64,000 nt of DNA, from positions 1,922,001 to 1,986,000 of the forward strand of contig NZ_FNKO01000002.1 of the NCBI RefSeq assembly GCF_900100925.1. Direction: 5' to 3'. Positions 36,278-47,222 of the stretch are shown one piece after another (the stretch's first letter is position 1; the number at the start of each line of letters is the position of its first letter). The notes beneath the pieces are model-generated. The model worked only from the letters and a program-made list of their open reading frames with translations. It was not told where the DNA came from and ran no database searches. The stretch is from Actinopolyspora saharensis. GTDB taxonomy: Bacteria; Actinomycetota; Actinomycetes; Mycobacteriales; Pseudonocardiaceae. The position numbers and the translations under genes are program-made.

Positions 36278-37576
36278 ATGACAACGACCCCCGGTCGAAC
36301 AGGAAACACCGATGACGCCGAGGTGATCGTCGTCGGAGCGGGACCGGCGGGGGCCACGGCCGCGGCTTACCTGGCCCAGGCGGGACTGGACGTGCTCGTG
36401 CTGGAGAAGAGCGCCTTCCCGCGGGAGAAGGTGTGCGGGGACGGCCTCACCCCGCGCGGGGTCAAGGAACTCATCGATCTCGGGGTGGACACTCGCGAGG
36501 AGGCGGGCTGGCTGCACAACCGGGGGCTGCGCGTGGTCTCGGGCGGGGTCCGCCTGGAGCTGGACTGGCCGGAGCTGGCCGATTACCCGCCCTACGGGGT
36601 GGTGCGGCCCCGGCACGACTTCGACGACCTCCTCGCGCGGCACGCCCAGCAGGCGGGCGCCCGGCTGGTGGAGCGGACCTCGGTGAACTCGGCCCTGGTC
36701 GACGAGCGCACCGGCCGGATCGCCGGGGTGCACGCCAAGTCGGGCCCGGAGCGCACCGAGGTCACCTACCGGGCTCCGTTGGTGGTCTCCTGCGACGGGG
36801 TATCCGGCAGGCTCGCGCTCTCCATGGGGCTGCAGCGCAAGGAGGACCGCCCGATGGGGGTGGCGGTCCGGCGCTACTACGAGAGCCCGCGCACCGCTGA
36901 CGACTACCTGGAGTCGCACATGGAGCTGTGGGACCGCTCCAACCCGGCCGAGCCGAAGCTGCTCCCCGGGTACGGCTGGATCTTCGGCATGGGGGACGGC
37001 ACGGTCAACGTCGGTCTCGGAGCGCTTTCCAGCTCGAAGGCCTACGGCAAGACCAACTACCGCTCACTGCTGCGCACCTGGCTGGAAGGAACCCCCGACG
37101 AGTGGGGGTTGCGGGAGGACAACGCCACGGGCAAGATCGGCGGGGCCGCACTGCCCATGGGGTTCAACCGCAAGCCGCACTACGGTTCCGGCCTGTTGCT
37201 GGTGGGCGACTCCGGCGGAATGGTGAATCCGTTCAACGGCGAGGGGATCGCCTACGCCATGGAGTCGGCGCGCCTGGCCGCCGAGTGCGTGGTGCAGGCC
37301 CGGGCCCGGCCCGAGGGGATGGCCCGCGAGCGGGCGCTGGCCCGTTACCCGGACGCGGTCGCCGAATCGCTCGGTGGCTACTTCCGGATGGGGAACCTGT
37401 TCAGCAAGATCATCGGTCACCCGACCGTGCTGCACATGGCCACCAAGTACGGAATGCCGCGGGTGACCCTGATGCGCTTCGTGCTCAAGTTGATGGGCAA
37501 CCTCTACGACCGGAGGGGCGGTGACGTGATGGATCGTGTGATAAGTGCCACTACTCGTCTCACGCCTAGCGCCTGA
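36278..37576 (+). CDS. menJ: Geranylgeranyl reductase family flavoprotein, menaquinone reductase
   Basis: 432 residues. An FAD-binding start AEVIVVGAGPAGATAAAYLAQAG (G20-AGPAG), then KVCGDGLTPRGV, YGWIFGMGDGTVNVGLG, and the second FAD motif GSGLLLVGDSGGMVNPFNGEGIAYAMESARLAA define the family. In mycobacteria the homologue (Rv0561c, MenJ) saturates one isoprene unit of menaquinone, and the position next to menG and the polyprenyl synthase supports that here. ATG 36278 has AAGGAG four bases upstream. A long leader (~125 nt) separates it from the Rex-type site. Confidence 0.9.
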   Translation: MTTTPGRTGNTDDAEVIVVGAGPAGATAAAYLAQAGLDVLVLEKSAFPREKVCGDGLTPRGVKELIDLGVDTREEAGWLHNRGLRVVSGGVRLELDWPELADYPPYGVVRPRHDFDDLLARHAQQAGARLVERTSVNSALVDERTGRIAGVHAKSGPERTEVTYRAPLVVSCDGVSGRLALSMGLQRKEDRPMGVAVRRYYESPRTADDYLESHMELWDRSNPAEPKLLPGYGWIFGMGDGTVNVGLGALSSSKAYGKTNYRSLLRTWLEGTPDEWGLREDNATGKIGGAALPMGFNRKPHYGSGLLLVGDSGGMVNPFNGEGIAYAMESARLAAECVVQARARPEGMARERALARYPDAVAESLGGYFRMGNLFSKIIGHPTVLHMATKYGMPRVTLMRFVLKLMGNLYDRRGGDVMDRVISATTRLTPSA

Positions 37577-37606
37577 GGGGTCGTGTCTGATCAGATTCCA
37601 CCGGCC

Positions 37607-37624
37607 TTGTGTGGTAATTCATAA
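37607..37624. promoter_or_regulatory. Candidate Rex operator of the nuo operon
   Basis: TTGTGTGGTAATTCATAA agrees with the general Rex box TTGTGA-N6-TCACAA in 10 of 12 defined positions. It lies 114 bases before nuoA and overlaps a plausible promoter (TTGTGT as -35, TAGGTT 37628-37633 as -10, spacing short at 15). The nuo operon is a known Rex target in Streptomyces. Confidence 0.6.
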
Positions 37625-37737
37625 AGTTAGGTTCACCTCAATACGGGGTGGACCCAACCGACCGCATACAGTGCCGAACAACGGTCACCGAGTTCGCTCG
37701 GGGCGTCGCGGGAACTGGAGTTAAGGAGGCGGGCACG

Positions 37738-38103
37738 GTGCTGGATCCATACATCCCGCTGGTGCTGATGTTCGCGTTGGCGTTCGGTTTCGCCGTGTTC
37801 TCCGTCGCGATCGCGCCGTTGGTCGGTCCGCGCCGGTACAACAGGGCCAAGCTCGACGCCTACGAGTGCGGTATCGAACCCTCACCGCAGCCGGTCGGGG
37901 GCGGCGGCCGGATGCCGGTCGCCTACTACCTGACGGCGATGATGTTCATCCTCTTCGACATCGAGATGGTCTTCCTGTTCCCGTACGCGGTCTCCGCCGA
38001 CGCGCTCGGGCTCTACGGCGTGGTCGCGGTGATCCTGTTCATCGTCACGTTCGGATTCGCCGATCTCTACGTGTGGCGGCGTGGTGGCTTCGATTGGGAC
38101 TGA
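37738..38103 (+). CDS. nuoA: NADH-quinone oxidoreductase subunit A
   Basis: 121 residues, three membrane helices, first gene of the 14-gene complex I operon. Conserved stretches are KLDAYECGIEP in the loop between helices 1 and 2, and YYLTAMMFILFDIEMVFLFPYA in helix 2. GTG 37738 has a strong AAGGAGG eight bases upstream; longer readings from 37648 are not conserved. Subunit A helps form the quinone channel with NuoH. Confidence 0.96.
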   Translation: MLDPYIPLVLMFALAFGFAVFSVAIAPLVGPRRYNRAKLDAYECGIEPSPQPVGGGGRMPVAYYLTAMMFILFDIEMVFLFPYAVSADALGLYGVVAVILFIVTFGFADLYVWRRGGFDWD

Positions 38104-38181
38104 ACGTGAGGGCGAACCGCGGAGACGTCCGGATCGGCGTCGTCCCGTGGGGCGGGGCCACTCGTGGAAGGGAGTGCCGAG

Positions 38182-38886
38182 ATGGGGCTTGAGGAAAGCC
38201 TGCCCAACGGCATCCTGCTGGCCAATGTGGAAAAACTCGTCAACTGGACCCGCAAGACCTCGATGTGGCCTGCGACCTTCGGGTTGGCCTGCTGCGCGAT
38301 CGAGATGATGACGGTGGGCGGGTCCCGCTACGACATCGCGCGGTTCGGGATGGAGAGATTCTCGGCCACCCCGCGCCAGGCCGATCTGATGATCGTGGCG
38401 GGGCGGGTCACAAACAAGATGGCGCCGGTGCTGCGGCAGATCTACGACCAGATGCCCGAACCCCGCTGGGTGCTGGCCATGGGCGTGTGCGCCTCCACCG
38501 GGGGGATGTTCAACAACTACGCGGTGGTGCAGGGCGTGGACCACGTGGTTCCGGTGGACATGTACCTGCCCGGGTGCCCTCCCCGCCCGGAGATGCTGCT
38601 CGACGCGATTCTCAAGCTGCACGCCAAGGTCATGGACGAGCCGATCAACGGCAAGCGTGCCGCGCTCCAGGTCGAGGAGGGCAAGCGCACGGAGCTGACC
38701 GCCTCCTCGGAGAAGTACGCCCCGAAGCGGGCGGGCAAGCGCCGGATGGCCGAGAGGCAGCAGGACGCGCAGCGGCGCGAGATGGGCGCCGAGGGAGCGC
38801 TGGGTGCCGCGGGCGTGGAGGGGCTGCCGCCCGGCGGCGGTTCCGGGGACCAGCGGCGACGCGAAGAGAAGTCGACGGGTAGGTGA
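38182..38886 (+). CDS. nuoB: NADH-quinone oxidoreductase subunit B (cluster N2)
   Basis: 234 residues. Cluster N2, the last iron-sulfur centre before quinone, is held by Cys37, Cys38 ([10 protein letters not shown]), Cys103 ([20 protein letters not shown]) and Cys132 (LPGCPPRPE), with the same spacing as in other bacteria. The body ends near residue 155; the last ~75 residues are a charged, low-complexity tail. ATG 38182 has GGGAG seven bases upstream. Confidence 0.97.
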   Translation: MGLEESLPNGILLANVEKLVNWTRKTSMWPATFGLACCAIEMMTVGGSRYDIARFGMERFSATPRQADLMIVAGRVTNKMAPVLRQIYDQMPEPRWVLAMGVCASTGGMFNNYAVVQGVDHVVPVDMYLPGCPPRPEMLLDAILKLHAKVMDEPINGKRAALQVEEGKRTELTASSEKYAPKRAGKRRMAERQQDAQRREMGAEGALGAAGVEGLPPGGGSGDQRRREEKSTGR

Positions 38887-38892
38887 TTGTCG

Positions 38893-39648
38893 ATGAGCGG
38901 TGACGGGACCGCGGGCGGTCTTCCCGAGACCGCGGCGGAGCATGGCGGTCCGCCCGATCAGGACCCGGCTGCCGACGAGCAGCCGGTGGTCGCCGGGCGC
39001 CCCCGCGAGGGGATGTTCGGGGTCACGGGCCCCGGCGACACCTCGGGGTACGGCGGCCTGCGAGTGCCCGCCTACGTGCCGCCCGCAGCGGAGCGCCCCT
39101 TCGGCGGCTGGTTCGACGAGGTCGCCGACGGGCTGTTCGACGGGATGAGCCGCCGGGGGGTCCCCTCCGACGCGGTGCTGCGCATCACCGTGGACAGAGG
39201 CGAGATCACCTTCTACGTCGACCGGAGGCACCTGCTCGAGATCTGCCGCACTTTCCGGGACGAGCCGGATCTGCGGTTCGAGTTCTGCAGCAGCTTGTCC
39301 GGTGTGGACTACGGTCCCGACGTCCCGCAGCGGCTGCACTCGGTCTGCCACCTCACGTCCATGACCTACCGGCGCAGGATCAGGGTGGAGGTGGCCGTCG
39401 ACGTCGCGGACCCGCGGATCCCCTCGGTCGTGGAGGTGTACCCCACGGCGGACTTCCAGGAGCGCGAGGCCTGGGACATGTACGGAATCGTCTACGACGA
39501 CCACCCCTCCCTGACCCGCATCCTCATGCCGGACGACTGGGAGGGCCATCCGCAGCGGAAGGACTACCCGCTCGGCGGCATCCCGGTGGAGTACAAGGGC
39601 GAGGGCGCCGAGGTCCCCCCGCCCGACCAGCGCAGGTCCTACACGTGA
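38893..39648 (+). CDS. nuoC: NADH-quinone oxidoreductase subunit C
   Basis: 251 residues. A ~60-residue acidic/Gly-rich N-terminal extension precedes the 30-kDa-subunit fold: FEFCSSLSGVDYG, RIRVEVAVDVADPRIPSVVEVYPTADFQEREAWDMYGI, then HPSLTRILMPDDWEGHPQRKDYPLGG. It belongs to the quinone-side arm. ATG 38893 has AGGTG seven bases upstream; TTG 38887 is less likely. It is separate from NuoD, not fused as in enterobacteria. Confidence 0.95.
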   Translation: MSGDGTAGGLPETAAEHGGPPDQDPAADEQPVVAGRPREGMFGVTGPGDTSGYGGLRVPAYVPPAAERPFGGWFDEVADGLFDGMSRRGVPSDAVLRITVDRGEITFYVDRRHLLEICRTFRDEPDLRFEFCSSLSGVDYGPDVPQRLHSVCHLTSMTYRRRIRVEVAVDVADPRIPSVVEVYPTADFQEREAWDMYGIVYDDHPSLTRILMPDDWEGHPQRKDYPLGGIPVEYKGEGAEVPPPDQRRSYT

Positions 39649-39718
39649 GCGGGTGTGAACCCGTCGGGTGCGATCACCGGGCCGCAGGCCGGACGGTCGC
39701 GCTGTTCGAGGAGGACGC

Positions 39719-41071
39719 ATGAGTATCGACGCCGAACAGGACGGCGGAGCCCGCTCCGGGGCGGACCCGTTCTCGGCCGAGGCCAGGGAGACCACCGAGG
39801 GAAGGGTCTACACGGTCACCGGGGGTGACTGGGAGGACTTCCTGGACGACGCGGAGCAGGAGGAGCGCGTCGTCATCAACCTGGGGCCGCAGCACCCCTC
39901 GACCCACGGCGTGCTGCGGCTGGTGCTGGAACTGGAGGGCGAACGGGTAACCAAGGCCCGCTCGGTGATCGGCTACCTGCACACCGGCATCGAGAAGAAC
40001 ACCGAGTACCGCACCTGGACCCAGGGCGTCACCTTCGTCACGCGGATGGACTACCTGGCGCCGCTGTACAACGAGGCCGCCTACTCCATGGGCGTGGAGA
40101 AGCTGCTGCGGATCTCCGCGCCGAAGAGGGCGGAGACGATCCGGGTGCTGCTGATGGAGCTGAACCGCATCTCCTCGCACCTGGTCTTTCTGGCCACCGG
40201 CGCCATGGAGCTGGGCTCCACCACCGGTATGACCCTCGGGTTCAGGGACCGGGAGGAGGTGCTGCACCTGCTGGAGTTCCTCACCGGGCTGCGGATGAAC
40301 CACGCGTTCATCCGTCCGGGGGGAGTCGCCCAGGACCTTCCGGAGAACTACCGGGAGAAGATCCTGGAGTTCTGCAAGGTCATGGACAGCAGGCTGACCG
40401 ACTACGACAAGCTGTTCTCCGGGCAGCCGATCTGGAAGCAGCGGTTGAGCGGGGTGGGCTACCTCCCGCTGGACTCGTGCCTGGCGCTGGGCACCAGCGG
40501 CCCGATCCTGCGCTCGGCCGGGCTCGGCTGGGACCTGCGCAAGGTGCAGCCGTACTGCGGCTACGAGGAGTACGACTTCGACGTCCCGACCAGCACCGAC
40601 GCCGACTGCTTCTCCCGGTTCCTGCTGCGGGTCGAGGAGATCAGGCAGTCGCTGCGGATCGTGCGGCAGTGCGTGGACAAGATGGAGTCGGGGCCGGTCA
40701 TGGTGGACGACCCCAAGATCGCCTGGCCCGCGCAGCTGACGATCGGGCCGGACGGCATGGGCAACTCGCTCGACCACGTGCGCAAGATCATGGGTCAGTC
40801 GATGGAGTCGCTGATCCACCACTTCAAGCTGGTCACCGAAGGGTTCGACGTTCCACCGGGGCAGGCCTACGTGCCGGTGGAGGCGCCGCGCGGCGAGCTC
40901 GGCTACCACGTGGTCTCCGACGGGGGCACCCGACCGATGCGGGTGCACGTGCGCGACCCCAGCTTCGTGAATTTGCAGGCGTTCCCCGCGATGGCCGAGG
41001 GCGGCCTGGTCGCGGACGTGATCGCCGTCGTTGCCTCGATCGATCCGGTGATGGGTGGGGTGGATCGTTAG
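39719..41071 (+). CDS. nuoD: NADH-quinone oxidoreductase subunit D (49 kDa)
   Basis: 450 residues. [22 protein letters not shown] at the start of the fold, [32 protein letters not shown], and the C-terminal [27 protein letters not shown] segment (here [14 protein letters not shown]) are family motifs. It forms the quinone pocket with NuoB. ATG 39719 has GAGGAGG close upstream. The stop TAG is directly followed by the nuoE ATG. Confidence 0.97.
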   Translation: MSIDAEQDGGARSGADPFSAEARETTEGRVYTVTGGDWEDFLDDAEQEERVVINLGPQHPSTHGVLRLVLELEGERVTKARSVIGYLHTGIEKNTEYRTWTQGVTFVTRMDYLAPLYNEAAYSMGVEKLLRISAPKRAETIRVLLMELNRISSHLVFLATGAMELGSTTGMTLGFRDREEVLHLLEFLTGLRMNHAFIRPGGVAQDLPENYREKILEFCKVMDSRLTDYDKLFSGQPIWKQRLSGVGYLPLDSCLALGTSGPILRSAGLGWDLRKVQPYCGYEEYDFDVPTSTDADCFSRFLLRVEEIRQSLRIVRQCVDKMESGPVMVDDPKIAWPAQLTIGPDGMGNSLDHVRKIMGQSMESLIHHFKLVTEGFDVPPGQAYVPVEAPRGELGYHVVSDGGTRPMRVHVRDPSFVNLQAFPAMAEGGLVADVIAVVASIDPVMGGVDR

Positions 41072-41851
41072 ATGACCGAGCAGTTCGACTACACCACGAC
41101 CGAGCACGTGGTCGGCCCCGAAGCGGGCGACCAGGGCGCGGAGGAGACGGTCTTCGACGAGCGGGTGCGCACCGAGGCCCGACTCGTCGTGGAGCGCTAC
41201 CCGGAGTCGCGCTCGGCGCTGCTGCCCATGCTGCACCTGGTGCAGTCGGTGCAGGGGCACGTCACCCCGGAGGGGATGAACTTCTGCGCCGAGCAGCTCG
41301 CGCTGTCCACGGCCGAGGTCAACGCGGTCGCCACGTTCTACACGATGTACAAGCGCCGACCGTGCGGGCAGTTCCTGGTCAGCGTCTGCACCAACACGCT
41401 GTGCGCCGCCATGGGCGGTGACGAGATATACCGCGCGCTGTCCGAGGAGCTCGGGGCCGGGCACGAGGAGACGGCGGGCACCCCCGGAGCCGAGGGCTCG
41501 GTGACGCTGGAGCACGCCGAGTGCCTGGCCGCCTGCGACTTCGCCCCGGTGCTGCAGGTCAACTACGAGTACTTCGACAACCAGACGGTGGACGAGGCGC
41601 TGGAAACGGTTCGCGCCCTGCGGCGGGGCGAACGCCGGTCCCCGACCCGCGGGGCACCGCTGACCGACTTCCGCGACACCGAACGTCAGCTCGCCGGGTT
41701 CTTCGACGGTCCGGGGGCGGAGGAGGCCACCACGGCGTCCGCCGCGGCCCCGGAGACGGTCCGCGGTGCCGAGCAGGCCCGCGAGCGCGGTTGGACGGCC
41801 CCGCCGATGCCCGACGAAGTCGAACTTCCGCCGATTCCGGACAAGAAGTGA
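41072..41851 (+). CDS. nuoE: NADH-quinone oxidoreductase subunit E (cluster N1a)
   Basis: 259 residues. The thioredoxin-like [2Fe-2S] domain has Cys106 and Cys111 (SVCTNTLCAAMG) and Cys151 and Cys155 (EHAECLAACDFAP). The C-terminal ~85 residues after the domain are Pro/Glu/Ala-rich and not conserved. ATG 41072 follows the nuoD stop with no gap. With NuoF and NuoG it makes the NADH-oxidising module. Confidence 0.96.
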   Translation: MTEQFDYTTTEHVVGPEAGDQGAEETVFDERVRTEARLVVERYPESRSALLPMLHLVQSVQGHVTPEGMNFCAEQLALSTAEVNAVATFYTMYKRRPCGQFLVSVCTNTLCAAMGGDEIYRALSEELGAGHEETAGTPGAEGSVTLEHAECLAACDFAPVLQVNYEYFDNQTVDEALETVRALRRGERRSPTRGAPLTDFRDTERQLAGFFDGPGAEEATTASAAAPETVRGAEQARERGWTAPPMPDEVELPPIPDKK

Positions 41852-41860
41852 GGGCAGGCG

Positions 41861-43207
41861 ATGAGCGAAGCGAACGCCCACGAGGTCGAGGGGCGCGCGG
41901 CGACCAACCCGCTCACCCCGGTGCTTACCCGGCGCTGGCTGTCGCCGGAGTCCTGGTCACTGCGCACCTACGAGGAGCTGGAGGGCTACACCGCCCTGCG
42001 CACCGCTCTGGCGGCCCATCCCGACCAGCTCATCGAGCTGGTCAAGGCGGCCGGGTTGCGCGGCAGGGGCGGGGCCGGGTTCCCCTCCGGCGTCAAGTGG
42101 GGCTTCATGCCCAAGGACCCGTCCAAGCCGCACTACCTGGTCATAAACGCCGACGAGGGCGAGCCGGGAACGTGCAAGGACGTCCCGCTGATGATGGCCG
42201 ACCCGCACTCGCTGATCGAGGGGTGCGTCATCGCCGCCTACGCGATGCGCGCCAACCACTGCATGATCTACGTGCGGGGCGAGGCGCTGCACTGCATGCG
42301 CAGGCTGCACCAGGCCGTGCAGGAGGCCTACTCGGCGGGCTACCTCGGCGAGAACATCCTCGACTCCGGGTTCGACCTGGACGTGGTCGTGCACGCGGGG
42401 GCGGGAGCCTACATCTGCGGTGAGGAGACGGCGCTGCTGGACTCCCTCGAGGGGAAGCGCGGGCAGCCGAGGCTGAAACCGCCGTTCCCCGCGCAGGCCG
42501 GGCTCTACTCCTGCCCGACCACGGTCAACAACGTCGAGACGATCGCCACGGTGCCCTACATCGTCAACGGCGGGGTGGACTGGTTCCGCTCCATGGGGCG
42601 CGAGAAGTCCCCCGGCCCGAAGATCTTCTCGCTGTCCGGGCACGTCGAACGCCCGGGCCAGTACGAGGCCCCGCTGGGGACGACGCTGCGGGAGCTGCTC
42701 GAAATGGCCGGCGGGATGAAGGACGGCATCCCGCTGAAGTTCTGGACGCCGGGAGGTTCCTCGACTCCGCTGTTCACGGCCGACCACCTCGACGTGCCGC
42801 TGGACTTCGAGGGAGCGACCGAGGCCGGGTCGATGCTGGGCACCACGGCGCTGATGATCTTCAACGAGACGGTCTCGGTCCCGTGGGCGGTGATGAAGTG
42901 GACCCAGTTCTACGAGCACGAGTCCTGCGGCAAGTGCACCCCGTGCCGCGAGGGCTGCTTCTGGCTGGCCCAGGTGCTGGAACGGATGGTCGAGGGCCGC
43001 GGGACCGAGGAGGACATCGACACCCTGCTCGACGTCTGCGACAACGTGCTGGGCCGTTCGTTCTGCGCGCTCGGTGACGGCGCGGTCAGCCCCATCACCA
43101 GCGGTATCAAGTACTTCCGCGAGGAGTTCCGCGCGCTGTGCGCGAGCAATCGCGGTCAGGACACGACAGAGGCTTCCGAATCCGCGTTGGCAGGAGTGGC
43201 CCGATGA
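41861..43207 (+). CDS. nuoF: NADH-quinone oxidoreductase subunit F (NADH, FMN, cluster N3)
   Basis: 448 residues. [16 protein letters not shown] binds [18 protein letters not shown] and [19 protein letters not shown] line the FMN site, and Cys356, Cys359, Cys362 ([12 protein letters not shown]) with Cys402 hold N3. It is the entry point for electrons from NADH. ATG 41861 comes nine bases after the nuoE stop with AGGGCAGG before it. Its TGA overlaps the nuoG ATG. Confidence 0.97.
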   Translation: MSEANAHEVEGRAATNPLTPVLTRRWLSPESWSLRTYEELEGYTALRTALAAHPDQLIELVKAAGLRGRGGAGFPSGVKWGFMPKDPSKPHYLVINADEGEPGTCKDVPLMMADPHSLIEGCVIAAYAMRANHCMIYVRGEALHCMRRLHQAVQEAYSAGYLGENILDSGFDLDVVVHAGAGAYICGEETALLDSLEGKRGQPRLKPPFPAQAGLYSCPTTVNNVETIATVPYIVNGGVDWFRSMGREKSPGPKIFSLSGHVERPGQYEAPLGTTLRELLEMAGGMKDGIPLKFWTPGGSSTPLFTADHLDVPLDFEGATEAGSMLGTTALMIFNETVSVPWAVMKWTQFYEHESCGKCTPCREGCFWLAQVLERMVEGRGTEEDIDTLLDVCDNVLGRSFCALGDGAVSPITSGIKYFREEFRALCASNRGQDTTEASESALAGVAR

Positions 43208-45885
43208 CGGTGGCATCCGCGTCCGGAAACGACACCGCGGAGAACCGGCCGGTGCCCGAGGGGCACGTCCGACTGACGATCGACGGGATCGAGGTGGACG
43301 CCCCGAAGGGGGAGCTGGTTATCCGCACGGCCGAGCGGCTGGGCATCGTGGTTCCGCGTTTCTGCGACCACCCGCTGCTCGACCCGGCAGGCGCCTGCAG
43401 GCAGTGCCTGGTGGAGATCGAGGTCAACGGCAAGCCCATGCCCAAGCCCGCGGCCTCCTGCACGATGGCGGTCGCCGACGGGATGGTCGTCCACACCCAG
43501 CAGACCTCGGCGGTGGCGGACAAGGCCCAGCAGGGCGTGATGGAGCTGCTGCTGATCAACCACCCGCTGGACTGCCCGATCTGCGACAAGGGCGGGGAGT
43601 GCCCGCTGCAGAACCAGGCGCTCAAGCACGGGCGCGCCGACTCGCGCTTCGTGGACAAGAAGCGGACGTTCGCGAAGCCGGTTTCGATCTCCTCGCAGAT
43701 CCTGCTCGACCGGGAGCGCTGCGTGCTGTGCCAGCGCTGCACCCGCTTCTCCAAGCAGATAGCCGGTGACCCGTTCATCGAGATGCTGGAACGCGGTGCG
43801 CTGCAGCAGATAGGTACCGGCGAGCAGCAGCCCTTCCAGTCCTACTTCTCCGGCAACACCATCCAGATCTGCCCGGTGGGGGCGTTGACCAGCGCGGCCT
43901 ACCGGTTCCGCTCCCGACCCTTCGACCTCGTCTCCACACCGGGGGTCTGCGAGCACTGCTCCGCGGGGTGCTCCCAGCGCACGGACTGGCGCCGCGGGAA
44001 GGTGATGCGCAGGCTCGCCGGGGACGACCCCGAGGTCAACGAGGAGTGGAACTGCGACAAGGGCCGCTTCGCGTTCCGCTACGCCACGGCGGCCGACCGG
44101 TTCACCCGGCCGCTGGTGCGGGACCGCCGGTCGGGACGGCTGCGGGAGACCTCCTGGACCGAGGCGCTGCGCGTGGCGGCCGACGGGCTGCTCAGCGCCC
44201 GCGACTCCGGAGGGGTCGGGGTGCTGCCCGGCGGCAGGCTCACCCGCGAGGACGCCTACGCCTACGGGAAGTTCGCCCGGGTGGCGCTGCGCACCAACGA
44301 CATCGACCACCGCGCCAGGCCGCACTCCACGGAGGAGCTCGACTTCCTCGGCGCCGCCGTCGTCGGAACCGGCCCGGAGGACGGGGTCACCTACGCGGGG
44401 ATCGAGTCCGCCCCGACGGTGCTGTGCGTGGCCTTCGAACCGGAGGAGGAGTCCCCGATCGTCTTCCTGCGGCTGCGCAAGGCGGCCAGGGACAAGGGGA
44501 CCAGGGTGCACCACCTCGGGCAGTGGGGCTCGCCGGGGGTGGAGAAGACCACCGAGATCGCCGACGCGGGCAGCCCGATCCACAGCGGGGAGCTGCTGCG
44601 GTGCCTTCCCGGCGAGGAGGCGGCCGTGCTCTCCGAGCTCCCGGAGGAGATCGAGCGGGAACTGAGCGAACCGGGCTCGGTGCTGCTGCTTGGCGAGCGC
44701 TGCGCCCAGGTGCCCGGCCTGTACTCGGCAGCGATGCGCGTGGCCGAGCGCACCGGTGCGCGCCCGGCCTGGATCCCGCGCCGCGCGGGCGAGCGCGGCG
44801 CCGTGGAGGCGGGAACCCTGCCGACGCTGCTGCCGAACGGACGCCCGGTCTCGGACTCGGTCGTGCGGGCCGACGTCGAGCGGCAGTGGGGGATGGACGA
44901 GGGCGGCATCCCCGGTCTCCCCGGCAAGGATCTGGAGGGAATCCTCTCCGCGACCGAGTCGGGGGAGCTGTCCGGGTTGCTGGTTGGCGGAGTCGAACCG
45001 GACGACCTGCCCGATCCCGCGCAGGCTGAGCGGGCGCTGCGGGCGGCCGACTTCGTCGTCAGCCTCGAGCTGCGCCCGAGCGGCGTGACCGAGTTGGCCG
45101 ACGTGGTGCTGCCCGTGGCCCCGACCGTCGAGAAGTCGGGGACCTTCCTGAACTGGGAGGGCCGTGCCCGCGAGTTCGAGGTGACCATCGAGGGGACCGG
45201 GGCGCTGCCGGACTGCCGCGTGCTGGACACGCTCGCGGTCGAGATGGACGTGGACCTGTTCACCCAGACCCCGGCCGCGGTGGCGGGTGAGCTGGCCAGG
45301 CTCGGGCCGAATCCCGGAGCGCGGCCGAAGCCCCCGGACGTCCCGGCGACCCGCCCCGGAAGTCCGGGTGAGGGCAGGGCGCTGCTGGCCACCTGGAGGC
45401 ACCTGCTGGACAACGGGAGCCTGCAGGTCGAGGAGCCGAACCTCGCCGGAACGGCCCGCCCCCCGGTGGCGCGGGTGTCCGCCGGAACGGCGCGGCGGCT
45501 GGGCCTGGCCTCCGGCCGGACGGTGCGGGTCAGCACCGCGCACGGGGAGCTGACGCTGGAGTCCGAAGTGGTCGAGATGCCGGACGAGGTGGTGTGGCTG
45601 CCCGGGAACTCGGGTTCGGCGCGGCTGAACCGGGTGCTCGGGGCCGGGCACGGTTCCGTGGTGAGCATCGCGGTCGGGCCGGTTCCGGCGCCGCGCAGCG
45701 CCCCCTCCGGAGCGGACGAGGCGGCCGGGGCGGAGATCCCGGCCGGGACGGTGGAGCGGGAGGGCGCGGTCTCCGCGCCTGCATCGGTCCGCGGTCCCAA
45801 CGGTCACGGTTCCGAGCACGGCGGCTTGAACGGTTCCGGGCGCAACGGGACCGGCCGTGCGGACACCGACGGGGGTGACGCGTGA
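43204..45885 (+). CDS. nuoG: NADH-quinone oxidoreductase subunit G
   Basis: 893 residues. The N-terminal [2Fe-2S] domain has Cys54, Cys65, Cys68, Cys86; [16 protein letters not shown] and [19 protein letters not shown] carry the [4Fe-4S] clusters. [41 protein letters not shown] has the four cysteines of the additional N7 cluster. A degenerate molybdopterin-oxidoreductase-like body follows, then a ~85-residue Gly/Ala/Asn-rich tail. The ATG overlaps the nuoF stop (ATGA). It is somewhat longer than other actinobacterial NuoG because of that tail. Confidence 0.96.
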   Translation: MTVASASGNDTAENRPVPEGHVRLTIDGIEVDAPKGELVIRTAERLGIVVPRFCDHPLLDPAGACRQCLVEIEVNGKPMPKPAASCTMAVADGMVVHTQQTSAVADKAQQGVMELLLINHPLDCPICDKGGECPLQNQALKHGRADSRFVDKKRTFAKPVSISSQILLDRERCVLCQRCTRFSKQIAGDPFIEMLERGALQQIGTGEQQPFQSYFSGNTIQICPVGALTSAAYRFRSRPFDLVSTPGVCEHCSAGCSQRTDWRRGKVMRRLAGDDPEVNEEWNCDKGRFAFRYATAADRFTRPLVRDRRSGRLRETSWTEALRVAADGLLSARDSGGVGVLPGGRLTREDAYAYGKFARVALRTNDIDHRARPHSTEELDFLGAAVVGTGPEDGVTYAGIESAPTVLCVAFEPEEESPIVFLRLRKAARDKGTRVHHLGQWGSPGVEKTTEIADAGSPIHSGELLRCLPGEEAAVLSELPEEIERELSEPGSVLLLGERCAQVPGLYSAAMRVAERTGARPAWIPRRAGERGAVEAGTLPTLLPNGRPVSDSVVRADVERQWGMDEGGIPGLPGKDLEGILSATESGELSGLLVGGVEPDDLPDPAQAERALRAADFVVSLELRPSGVTELADVVLPVAPTVEKSGTFLNWEGRAREFEVTIEGTGALPDCRVLDTLAVEMDVDLFTQTPAAVAGELARLGPNPGARPKPPDVPATRPGSPGEGRALLATWRHLLDNGSLQVEEPNLAGTARPPVARVSAGTARRLGLASGRTVRVSTAHGELTLESEVVEMPDEVVWLPGNSGSARLNRVLGAGHGSVVSIAVGPVPAPRSAPSGADEAAGAEIPAGTVEREGAVSAPASVRGPNGHGSEHGGLNGSGRNGTGRADTDGGDA

Positions 45886-47222
45886 ACATGAACGAGACGG
45901 CACGCCTGATCGGGGACGACCCCATCTGGCTGATCCTGATCAAGGTAGTGGGGACCTTCGCGTTCCTCGTCGTGATGACCCTGCTGACCATCTGGGCGGA
46001 GCGCAGGGTCATCGGCAGGATGCAGCAGCGCCCCGGGCCGAACAGGGCCGGTCCGTTCGGGATGCTGCAGTCCCTCGCGGACGGCCTCAAGCTCGCGTTC
46101 AAGGAGGACATACGTCCGGTCCTGGCCGACAAGTGGATCTACATCCTGGCTCCGGTCGTGTCGGCCACCCCGGCGCTGGTGGCGTTCTCGGTGATCCCCG
46201 TCGGCGGTGAGGTGACCATCTTCGGGGAGCGCACCGCCCTGCAGCTGGTGGAGCTGCCGGTGAGCCTGCTCGTGGTGCTCGCCTGCGCCTCGGTCGGGGT
46301 CTACGGCATCGTGCTGGCGGGCTGGTCCTCCGGATCGCCGTACCCGCTGCTGGGTGCGCTGCGCTCGGCCGCGCAGGTGATCTCCTACGAGATCGCGATG
46401 GGGCTGTCGTTCATCGCGGTCATCCTCTACGCGGGAACGCTGTCCACATCGGGCATAGTGGCGGCCCAGGAGAACGGCTGGTTCTTCGCGCTGCTGCCGT
46501 TCAGCTTCGTCGTCTACGCCATCGCCATGGTCGGTGAGACCAACCGCGCTCCCTTCGACCTGCCCGAGGCCGAGTCGGAGCTGGTCGGCGGTTTCCACAC
46601 CGAGTACTCCTCGCTGAAGTTCGCGCTGTTCTTCCTCGCCGAGTACATCAACATGGTCACCGTCTCCGCGCTGGCGACCACGCTGTTCCTCGGCGGGTGG
46701 CACGCGCCGTGGCCGCTCTACCTGGTCGGCGACGGGGTGCTGAACACGGGCTGGTGGCCGGTGCTGTGGTTCCTGCTCAAGACGATGCTCTTCCTGTTCG
46801 TGTTCGTCTGGCTGCGCGGCACGCTGCCGAGGTTGCGCTACGACCAGTTCATGAACCTGGGGTGGAAGGTGCTGGTCCCGCTGAGCCTGGTGTGGATCTG
46901 CGCCGTCACCGCGATAAGGGGGATCCGCAACGCCGACCTGCTCGGTTCGCAGCAGTTCCTGTTCATCGGCGGCGGTGTGGTCGTGGCCCTGCTGATCCTG
47001 GCCTTCCTCGTTCCGGACCGCAAACCTCCGGAGGAGGAGACCGCCGAGAACGAAGTGCCGCTCTCCGGAGGCGGTTACCCGGTACCTCCCACGGACCTGA
47101 GGGTCCCGGAGAACCCGCGCGCGACCACGGTCCCGACTGCTTCGGGGACGCGTTCCCGGCTGCCGGAGGCCGGACAGGAGCCCACCAGCTCAACTAAGGA
47201 GGCACCCGATGGGAATGACTGA
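45882..47222 (+). CDS. nuoH: NADH-quinone oxidoreductase subunit H
   Basis: 446 residues, about eight or nine membrane helices. [40 protein letters not shown] and [27 protein letters not shown] are the signatures of the subunit that closes the quinone chamber. The last ~75 residues are a hydrophilic Pro/Glu/Thr tail. GTG 45882 overlaps the nuoG stop; ATG 45888, two codons on, fits the upstream GGGGGTG better in spacing, so the start is uncertain by two residues. Confidence 0.96.
   Translation: MNMNETARLIGDDPIWLILIKVVGTFAFLVVMTLLTIWAERRVIGRMQQRPGPNRAGPFGMLQSLADGLKLAFKEDIRPVLADKWIYILAPVVSATPALVAFSVIPVGGEVTIFGERTALQLVELPVSLLVVLACASVGVYGIVLAGWSSGSPYPLLGALRSAAQVISYEIAMGLSFIAVILYAGTLSTSGIVAAQENGWFFALLPFSFVVYAIAMVGETNRAPFDLPEAESELVGGFHTEYSSLKFALFFLAEYINMVTVSALATTLFLGGWHAPWPLYLVGDGVLNTGWWPVLWFLLKTMLFLFVFVWLRGTLPRLRYDQFMNLGWKVLVPLSLVWICAVTAIRGIRNADLLGSQQFLFIGGGVVVALLILAFLVPDRKPPEEETAENEVPLSGGGYPVPPTDLRVPENPRATTVPTASGTRSRLPEAGQEPTSSTKEAPDGND

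Noticed and set aside
37627..37641. TTAGGTTCACCTCAA as an IdeR/DtxR iron box before nuoA
   Set aside because: Only the first half matches the 19-base consensus; the second half does not. The Rex-type site next to it is the better explanation.
43156..45903. Open reading frame of 915 codons on the minus strand opposite nuoG
   Set aside because: Its translation is Arg/Gly/His-rich with no domain, and the plus strand carries a full set of NuoG cysteine motifs. Long antisense frames are expected at this GC content. The same applies to long minus frames at 6838-9405, 39674-41881 and 49134-51359.
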